Positions 56,101 to 64,000 of a stretch of DNA of 64,000 bases are shown here, in pieces (positions within the stretch are counted from its first letter, which is position 1; every line of letters starts with the position of its first letter). The notes below the pieces were generated by a model, which had not been told where the DNA came from, searched no databases, and saw nothing but the letters and a program-made list of their open reading frames with translations. The stretch lies in assembly GCA_021018995.1 (NCBI GenBank), contig CM037591.1:74799901-74863900 (forward strand), in the 5' to 3' direction. A program made the translations under genes and the position numbers. Source of the stretch: Chloranthus sessilifolius (lineage: Eukaryota > Streptophyta > Magnoliopsida > Chloranthales > Chloranthaceae).

Positions 56101-57223
56101 CATCCCTAAGACACGCCATTGTTCGTTCCCCTACACAATCTTCATCACTAGGAAACGACTCAGGCTCGTAAACTTCAACAATACCTTCATCATGCTCATT
56201 TTCAGTGTCCTCAACTATGAACAAATTTCGAGATGGGCATTGTGCTGCAAAATGCCCAATGCCGTGACACTTATAACATTTATTTTGACCACCACTATTA
56301 GGGCCTTCGAGCATTGGACTCTTACCCATATCGACTCGAGTTACCGGTGTAGTAACGGGGTTGGACCTAGCAGACGGGGCACTAATGTTGGGCTTTGACT
56401 CAGGTGCATTGGACCGATAACTAGACTTATAACTAGATGGAGTACTAGCTTTGAGGTACCGCTCTAGCTCTTCGACTCTAGAGAAACATTCGTCTAGATT
56501 ATCAACAGGGTACGGAATAAGTTCCCCTTCCAGTTCTGGGCGAAGGCCCATTCAAAATCAGGATAGGGTAACCTTTTCCGGTTCAGTCACATCGGCCTGG
56601 GTCTTTAGTTCTTCGAACTTATCGATGTATTCAGTGACCAATGAATTTCCTTGACGCAATGAATGCTACTGATCAAGAATGCATTCCTCGAAGGATAGAG
56701 GAACATATTTATCGCTCAAATGGTCCTTCATCTCTTCCCAAGTGGAAATGGGAGTAAGACAATTGGATTATCTTCGGCGCTCTAGACCCATCCAATAAAG
56801 TCGAGCTTGGCCTGTAAGTTTCACCTTTGCAAAGCGAACCTTTCGCTCTTCGGACATGGCATACCACTCGAAGTAGTTTTCCATACCGGTGACCCACTCG
56901 AGAAAGACTTTAGGTTGCCTTTTCCCATCAAAATTAGGGGCGTCCATTTTTACTGATTTCATGATTTTATCGTCCTGTTCGGTGTGGATTTCGCGAAGAT
57001 GAGGAACTTCCCTCCTACGTTCATGGGTATGGACTCTATTGGGGTTTTCAGCGATGAGCTCTTTAATTTCTTCCATGCGGGTTTCTAAAGTTTCATGCCG
57101 GATTTGTAGGTCTTGCAACTGTTGTTGCACCTGATTGTGGTGTTTATCCATCTGGGCGGTCAGGTCTCTAATCAGGACTTCTAACTTATTAGGATCCACG
57201 ATGATGCAAGGAAGTTTAGACAA
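53110..57223 (-). pseudogene. gag-pol region of the minus-strand chromovirus, broken
   Basis: On the minus strand: gag (57223 to about 56560) with a coiled-coil head (MDKHHNQVQQQLQDLQI) and PKVFLEWVTGMENYFEWYAM. Then a zinc knuckle CYKCHGIGHFAAQC (about 56285-56240), protease VLVDSGSCTNVV (about 55960), and RT with [13 protein letters not shown] and [11 protein letters not shown] (about 55640-55370). Then RNase H with FEVACDASDVSIGGVLSQEG (about 55005), integrase with [18 protein letters not shown] and [12 protein letters not shown] (about 54520-53870), and a chromodomain with KYFVKWKNK (about 53235). Broken fossil. Confidence 0.88.
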
Positions 57224-57333
57224 AGACTAGACTAAAAAATAAATTTAGACAAAGCTTTCCACAAAAAAAAAGACAAAATTTAGACGAAAATTGCAGACAA
57301 AAATTTTCAGACAAAAGCCAGACGGATCGGAAA

Positions 57334-57381
<48 letters not shown>

Positions 57382-57440
57382 CTAAAAAAAATAAAAACCT
57401 AAAACCTATATAAGCACTAAAACCCTAAAACTAAACTGAT

Positions 57441-57452
57441 GCTCTGATACCA
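57441..57452 (-). other. Primer binding site, tRNA-iMet
   Basis: Perfect TGGTATCAGAGC on the minus strand, three bases after the 5' LTR end. Confidence 0.9.
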
Positions 57453-57455
57453 ATT

Positions 57456-58496
57456 TGATGCAGGAACTTACTAAATGCAATGCTAGGGCTGAGATTAGGA
57501 TTAAAATTAATTTAATCAATTAAAATAACAATTTCTCATAACAAATTATCACGAAAATTCTAGAAATTCAATTAGGTGATTTAATTTCCACCCAAAATAG
57601 TGTTACTTTCATGTACGTTCCCTATCGCGGATCTAGAAGACTAGAGTTCTTATAAACGGCTAGTTTTCCGATAGTTTTAGGGCGTCGAACGAACTCACAA
57701 GCGGGTTCTCTCGATACCAAACAAAAATAAAAGGCTAATAAAATTAATGATGAACAAAATATTGATTTAGAGCTTTTATGAGATCAATCAAATAATTAGA
57801 ATTACGCTACTTACGCAAACCGTAGATCTAAAGAAGATAGAGATAGAAGAAGAGTTGGCCTCGCACCAAACTGCAAGCGGGAATCGAAGAATCGCTCTCC
57901 GTTTTGAGAGAATCGCACCCTCACGAAAGTTTAGAACTCTCAATTTGCATAAGCAATTTTCATTAACCAAAAACTCCTCATAAAAGTGTTTACAAGCCTT
58001 TAAATAGGCTAGCCAATGCATAAAATTAGAAATCCTATTATAACTCTAATTCCTAATTCAAATAAAAGAAATATCCTAATTCTTCTAAAACAATAAAGTC
58101 CTAAAACATTAAGGAAACTAATCCTATTTCTAATAAAAGAAACAACTTACTTTCTAAAATAAAATAATAAAAGATACTAATCCTAATTCAATTATGATTC
58201 TTGAAATTCGTCACTTTATGTCTAGTTTCCGAAAACTGACCATAACTTCTTGTATCTTGTCGGAATTGCTCAAATTTTGGCTCGTTGGAAAGCTACTTCA
58301 ATAAGCTTTCAAATAGGACCAATTTTGTATCAATCCGACTTCGTTTGACACTTTAAAATAGGTCAAACATAAAAATGACGGGATTAAATGTTACTCTTCT
58401 GCCGGTAAGTTACTTTTCTTCTTTCTGATTACTTTGATGTTCTTCTTTCGCCTCCGATATGTTATGGGTGGTTGCTTGAATCGGATGTCCCCATCA
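57456..58496 (-). repeat. 5' LTR of the minus-strand chromovirus
   Basis: 1041 bp, matching 52086-53108. A TATTTAAAGG box on the minus strand near 58005 is a possible TATA element. A (TA)n run lies just inside the element at about 57335-57379. Confidence 0.92.
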
Positions 58497-58507
58497 CTGC
58501 CCCTAGG

Positions 58508-58620
58508 GTTTTTTTTTCGTTTTTGATAGGTAGGGCTGGGATTGAACCCATCACCTCAAGATTGCAATATTGACAAATTTCCACTTACCTACAGGCCCAA
58601 TCCCTTGCTACCCCTATTAT
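58508..58620 (-). mobile_element. tRNA-derived SINE
   Basis: On the minus strand a box A-like TAGGTAAGTGG (58591-58581) and a box B GGTTCAATCCC (58548-58538) stand at pol III promoter spacing. They are followed by AGCCCTACCTATCAAAAACG and an A-run (to 58508). Size about 110 bp. It lies beside the 5' LTR of the chromovirus. A target duplication is not certain. Confidence 0.6.
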
Positions 58621-58635
58621 TGCTTCCTGTGGGTA

Positions 58636-60495
58636 TTTTTTTTTATCGGTAACAAAGAAGTTTATTAAAAACATAAAAAAAGTAAAAAGGGATCATACCA
58701 GAAAAGGTAGAGAGAATCTACCCAAAAGAGGCAGAAGAAAACCCCGGTGCTATGGCAGTGAGAGTGACAAGGAGCGCCATCGAAAATGTCAAAATGAGGG
58801 AGGGATATGAAGGGCAAGAGGAGGCTGAGGGGCTAAAGGCTAAAAGGGAAAAGAAGCTATCATTAATGCGGCAGGTGATCCCAATTGGACAGGAATTAGA
58901 TTTGACTTTGGTCCGACTGTAGGATGCCCCAGCTGAGAAGGAGGTCTCTAACAGATTTGAATACCAAGCAATGCGTTCCATTGGTGTAACATCTCCGAGA
59001 TGTTCTTAGGGAAAACCCAACAAATCCCCAAGATCCGGAAAACCGCACCCCAGATATGATTTGAGAAAGGACAGAACAAGAGTTTATGGGTGTTTGCCTC
59101 CTTACCTTCCATAGACAACAGGCGTTGATTTCTAATATAGATGCCTCTTCTCCTGAGCTGATCCTGAGTTATAATTTTCCTCCAAGCTGTTGACGAATCA
59201 AAGAACCATATCTTGGGCGGGATTTTAATTTTCCAGAATTTAAGCCACTTCGGCTTATCCCCCCTCTGTACGCTGCGAAGCTGAAGATGGTCATAGAAGC
59301 TTTTAACTGTAAAAACTCCTTTATCATTAAGATTTCAGATCCCCTAATCACTGTGAGCAGTATTCGAATTGGCAGAGTGGAGGACCTAGTAAAGGCTGAT
59401 ATACTCATCGACTTCTTCATCCTTAAGTCTTCTCCTAGTAGAGACATTCCACGTTGCAATCTCATTTCTCCATTCAACAATGGAGCCTATCGTAGCAGAG
59501 TCGCGATACTGTAGATACAGGGAAAGCTTGCAACAGATTGTGTCCCCCGTCCAGATGTCCTCCTAGAATCGGATATTGGTTCCATCTCCCCAGCTATAGT
59601 GAAAACAGGCGCTGAAAGAGTCTAAAACAAAAGTGATACCCTTCCACCAACCCAAGCCATTGCGGACAGTAAGACGCTCCAAGTGCCAGCCATTTTGCTC
59701 AAATCCGTATTTTGCCTTGATGACCGTCCACCAAAGTTAACCCATTTCTTTGTCGTCCCCGTTTCTCAAATCCATTTCCCCAGCAGAGCCTTATTAACTT
59801 TCGCCAAGTTTCTAATTCCTAGCCCCCTCTTCATTATTACTGCTGCAGCACGTGTTCCAGTTGACAAGGTGTAACTTCCCACTCTGACCCCCCATTCTCC
59901 CACAGGAAGTCTGACAATCTTTTCTATTTGGGCAATGTCTTTGCAAGGAGCCTCATAAAGGGACACATAGAAAATAGGCAAGGCTGCAAACGTGGAATTG
60001 ATGGGCGTGAGTCGACCGCCGTTACTCAGAAACCTACTTTTCCAAGTGGCCAGCCATTTATGAAATCTGTGGATGACCGGCTACCAGTCACAAGCCTGGA
60101 GTTTGCCCAATCCCAAAGGAAACCCAAGATAAGAGAAAGGCAACTTCTCGACAAGGCATCCAACTAGATCTGCTGAATCATCCAAACTAGCACTGTTTAG
60201 GTTTACCCCAATGAGCTTTGACTTATGTAGGTTAACCCTCTAACCAAACACAGCTTCATAAACCGTTAAAGTGCTAATGACTGCATTCACCTCTCCATTA
60301 GAAGCCCTACAAAAAATGGCCATATCATCTGTATATTGGAGTTGAGAGACTGAGCAGCTTTGGTCAATCTTAAAATCTGTGAATAGATTATGGACTGTAC
60401 AACGATCCAGAATTTTATGTAGAGCCTCACCCACCACATTAAAGAGCAACCCTTGACGCAGGCCCTCGTACCTCAAAATAAACCTTTGGGGCAAC
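58636..60495 (-). mobile_element. LINE (plant L1 type), 5'-truncated
   Basis: On the minus strand: the end of a reverse transcriptase (about 60494-60240) with EGLRQG and LQYTDDMAIF (the F/YxDD site, here YTDD), then the C-terminal region with RGLGIRNLAKVNKALLGKWI (about 59830-59768). A zf-RVT region (about 59480-59000) follows, and a poly-A tail appears as T9 at 58636-58644. The DPLSPF-like segment usual after EGLRQG is absent, as a gap of about six residues in frame. Endonuclease and most of the RT palm and fingers are missing. Dead copy with further frame changes. Confidence 0.85.
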
Positions 60496-61934
60496 CATTA
60501 AGTTTGTGTGAATTGCTTAATTCAAAGGACTGGTAGGTCCTGATTTCATTATTCACCTCTCCTACCTCTGCTCATATTTTCAGCCATTGTACGACCCTGT
60601 ATAGTTATCCAAGTTGTTGACAGTGTCACAAAATCATTGCTGTAGTGGTTGGCTAATCCGACATTCTGCTATCAATATGGATGAGGCTCTTGGATTTCAA
60701 GATGAGCAGGGGCATAAGTGATTCTAGGGTTAGAGATTGATTGTAGGCTAGTTCTATTAGGGTTAGAAAGGTGGTATTAGGGTTTGTAAGAGGTATTAGG
60801 TTTAGGTTAAAGAAGAAGAGGGAGAGGGAGAGAGAGTGAGAGTGAGAGAAAGGCCCATGCGGATTTCATATACAACTGTGAAAAACTCTTATGAGACTGC
60901 GGACATCGCACATAAGTTTGCTGCAATCTGTCTTCCATGGGTGTTTCGTCCCTCACTTGAATATATAAATAGAGTTCATCATATGAACATACATATCATT
61001 GCTTGGCTCGCCTACTGTGCTCCATCTACTTCGGTCTCCGATACATTAAGTATGTTGGTTATCTACTCTACTCAATGTCAACGATCTCCGGGACTCCTAA
61101 GTATACCATAACAAAAGGCCCACGTAGATTTTCTCACTCGTAATGAACCTTAGCAACTGATATAAGACCTAGAAAGCAGCATAAAAGACTGCTCAAGTTT
61201 CATACCAGTATGCTGGCATCTGTCTTCCATGGGTGTTTGGTCCCTCACTTGAATCAGAGGATAGAGTTCATCATAAGAACGTATGATTAGAGAAGCACTC
61301 CATCAATGCCCATGAACTTGCACGTTCTCATAAAGGACTTTTATGGTCTCATATTGGTCTTTTAGGTCGTGTGTTTGACGGATCATTTTTATATGCTGGT
61401 TTGTATGATTATGAAACATGCAACACAGTGATTTTCTTTTAAATTAAGTGATCTTTGTATCATGTCCTTCGTATCTGCAAGTGTTACTGGCATTCTTCAC
61501 GTGACAATTCTCCTATGATAATAACTGCATATTACACCAGAGTTGTGGGCATCATCAATCTCCCAAAACTTCCACGGTCTCACAAATGACTGTTATTGCC
61601 TTGCATGTGACTGCGGTAGTCTCACATAAGTACATAGTGATTTTTATACAAATTAATTGATCTTTGTATCGTGACATTCGAATCTGCAATATGTGGTCTA
61701 TTGTATAATTTAACTAATTTTTATATAAATTAATTAATTTTTACACTGAATGGTCTATTGTAGAGGCCTATTGACACAAAGGGTCTCATGAAAGACTCTT
61801 AAGAGACCTTAAACAACTCTTAAGAGACGTTACTGAACTTAAATGATACGGGACCTACCGAGGTAATTTAGTCTTTTCCACTCCTCTAAAATTTGCAACT
61901 TAAACTGCTTTAAAATGCACGTGGCGATTATGGT
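60496..61934. other. Non-coding stretch with an internal direct repeat
   Basis: No gene recognised. A purine-rich (GAGAGG)n-like run lies at 60805-60850. ATCTGTCTTCCATGGGTGTT with TCCCTCACTTGAAT and ATAGAGTTCATCAT occurs twice, at about 60927 and 61209. Around 61780-61830 the repeated AGACTCTTAAGAGAC-type dyads stand out. Origin unknown. Confidence 0.4.
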
Positions 61935-63551
61935 GATCATTTTCTGCCCAACCATCCACACAATAGATCTTGAGCTCATAGGCCTCCTATCAGATGGTCA
62001 GATGTTGATTCCACGGGGCACACATTCCAAAAAGTGAGCGTGATCAAGGTACCATCAAATGTGGTTCACATTCACTGTATAAAATTTGTGTCACGTGGAA
62101 TCAACATCTGACCGTTTGATAGTAGGCCTGCGATCTCAACTTGTAATTAGGTGCCTTGGTAAAGGGATTAGTGGACCAAACATCACACATGAGGTGTTTG
62201 TGTTTAATGCACAATCCATCTCTTATTATTTTTAGTAAAGATAAAACTCAGCGGTTCCAATCCCAAACATGACAGTTGAGCTCATGGTGACCAAAAAAGT
62301 GTTTCTTTCCATAAAAAATGTAATTTAAAATATGGTTTTTTGTCAAGAAAATGAAAAAAAAAATGCCATTTTTGAAAAATTCCCCTTTTTTCTTCTTAAA
62401 AAAATTGCATTTTAAACTCGTTTTTTTTTTATATACAGAAAATCGTTTTTTCCCATTTCTTTCTTGTTTAAAAGGTTTGGTCACAACATAAATATGTTTT
62501 AGTTTTTATAATTACTAATATTTTTAATTTTTGTAATTTTCTCAGTTTTTTCCTCAAATTACCTAAATTTACTATTTTTTTTTCCGTATATTTTGGGAGC
62601 CGATTCATTCCCATACCTAGACTTGGTCACTATACAAGAGCTAGATTTGCAAATTTGGTCAAGCTCGGTTCGGGTGTCACCCAAGACCAGCCCCGTTTAT
62701 GGGCTGGGCCGGACTCAAATAGGAAATGGGTTAAACTTAATCATAGGTTCATCCCATTTAATTGTTTAGGCCCAGCCCATTGGACCTTACTTTGGCAGGC
62801 TCTTTCATTCCAACACTCCAGCCTAATGAGAAGGGTTGTTGATGTGTCTGGTCGGATTCTGCAAAAATTTCAGTTGCCCAACGGGTAAAGGGCATATGCC
62901 CAACCCAATCTGATCCGATGGTGCACCCAAACTTACAAATAAATTGTCATTTTTGTTTTTCGTTCAAGAGTATCACCCTTTTTCTTAGTTTAGGACATGG
63001 CCTTGGCTGACATAGAATCTTTGATTTAAGCAAATCATTACTCTCTATATAATGTGAAAAAAGCGTATTAGATGCATATAGTGACAAATTTCGTTTTCAG
63101 AAATATTTCGATTCATTTCACCTAATTTTCGGCAAAATTTTGAAAAGGCTCGGGAAAATTTATGGGAGTACGAAAAATGTATTAAATTGTAAAAAATTCA
63201 TTAATTTCTGCAAAACTTCGCTAATTTCGCCAAAGTTATTGAAATTTTGGTGATTTTCGAGAAATCAGCGATATTTCACCACAAGTTTTGTCCAACTCCT
63301 GTATCAATAAATTTTGGAAAAAAGTGAGAAATTTTTCACTATCATTGGATGGGAGGACGAAAATTTTAAAATTATTTATTTATTTTAAATGATCAAAATT
63401 TCCTAACTTATAAAACCCTCTAAAGTTTAAAAATTCCTCTTTGAATCTATTATTGTGTAATCTTTTCATCTCCCAATCTTCCCTCTCCATTATCTCTCGC
63501 ACATCCCATAAACCCTAATAGCACTCCCATGTCCCTAATGCATCACCTCCA

Positions 63552-63583
<32 letters not shown>

Positions 63584-63745
63584 CTAGGCTTCTTTCGACA
63601 TGTGCATCACACTAGTACTAAAGCATCCAAGTTGCTTTGTATACAAAATCATAAATTAATCCCAAAGATAAAAAAGGAAGAAACTCAAGACAGAAATTAT
63701 AAAACAGGATCCTTCAGGATTCGCAGGTTAGGCAAAGTCTCCATA
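61935..63745. repeat. Duplicated segment, copy B
   Basis: Aligns with 42543-49540 apart from that copy's insertions, so it shows the empty sites of the hAT MITE and of the coding-free LTR element. It ends in a (CT)n run (63556-63585) and about 160 bases more. Confidence 0.8.
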
Positions 63746-63749
63746 TAAA

Positions 63750-64000
63750 TGTCAGGCATTTATGAAATCTGTGGATGACCAGCTGCCAGTGACAGGCCTG
63801 GAGTTCACCCAATCCCAAAGGTAACCCAAGATAAGAGGAAGACATCTTCTCGACAAGGCACCCAACAAGATCTGCTAAATCATCCAAACTAGCACTGCTC
63901 AGGTTTACCCCAATGAGCTTTGAGTTATGTAGGTTAACCCTCTGACCCAACAGTGCTTCATAAACCGTTAAAGCGCTAATGACTGCATTCACCTCTTCAT
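63750..64000 (-). mobile_element. Second LINE fragment, runs off the window
   Basis: About 90 percent identical by eye to 60053-60304 of the first LINE. It encodes AVISALTVYEALLGQRVNLH and SYLGLPLGLGELQACHWQL, the region after the RT active site. Its 3' boundary (63750) joins directly to duplicated copy B without a poly-A run. Confidence 0.8.

Larger units (their letters stand above)
52086..58496 (-). mobile_element. Chromovirus (Ty3/gypsy) with both LTRs, coding parts broken
   Basis: Structurally complete element of about 6.4 kb on the minus strand. 5' LTR 58496-57456, tRNA-iMet primer site (57452-57441), gag, protease, RT, RNase H, integrase, chromodomain, polypurine tract CCCAGGGAGAGT (53120-53109), 3' LTR 53108-52086. 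Both flanks carry CTGCC (52081-52085 and 58497-58501), the 5-base target duplication. The LTRs differ by about 4-5 percent by eye, suggesting an age of the order of one to a few million years. The coding regions carry about ten breaks. Clade (CRM, Galadriel or Reina) is not settled. Confidence 0.92.

Overview
The window reads as nuclear DNA of a flowering plant in a transposon-rich, gene-poor region. The evidence is the plant-specific Tat/Ogre and Tekay/Del Ty3/gypsy lineages, a plant L1-type LINE with a zf-RVT tail, hAT and CACTA remnants, a tRNA-derived SINE, and pieces of plant nuclear genes (DXS, a HUB2-like H2B ubiquitin ligase, an EDR2-like DUF1336 protein, a pectate lyase, a Kdo transferase). 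The species cannot be told from the sequence. I see no rRNA or tRNA genes, no CRISPR and no bacterial operon structure.

Layout. 1-2775: plus-strand pol remnant of a Tekay/Del-like chromovirus. 2825 to about 15376: plus-strand Tat/Ogre-type element with a 1.56 kb 5' LTR, a tRNA-Arg primer site, a repeat-rich leader, gag, protease, a G-patch motif, part of the reverse transcriptase, two RNase H domains, an integrase zinc region, and a reverse-strand reading region with a plant mobile domain. Its RT region holds the 3' end of a minus-strand chromovirus (about 11205-11900). About 16560-17790: start of a minus-strand 3' LTR with its polypurine tract. 18690-19545: a scattered short-motif array. 21104-33141: plus-strand Tekay/Del element with an extra ORF between pol and the 3' LTR. 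33142-36365: 5' end of a second, minus-strand Tekay-like element.

36900-40840 differs from the rest. Broken pieces of four unrelated host genes sit side by side, next to a CACTA-type subterminal repeat end, as expected of a transposon that has captured gene fragments. 42543-49540 is a non-coding segment with a second copy at 61935-63745. The first copy carries a hAT MITE and an old coding-free LTR element (43933-48792), both missing from the second copy. 49992-50183 is an intact terminal exon of a Kdo transferase gene on the minus strand; no other exon of it was found in the window. 52086-58496 is a structurally complete minus-strand chromovirus with both LTRs and a 5 bp target duplication, followed by a SINE, a 5'-truncated LINE and, at the right edge, a second LINE fragment.

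No complete host gene is visible. The most interesting signals are the host gene fragment cluster, the family-specific near-palindromic repeat arrays in four LTR families (in one family placed just before TATA-like boxes at three sites), the accessory ORFs in two retroelements, and the orphan Kdo transferase exon. All retroelement coding regions are treated as fossils.
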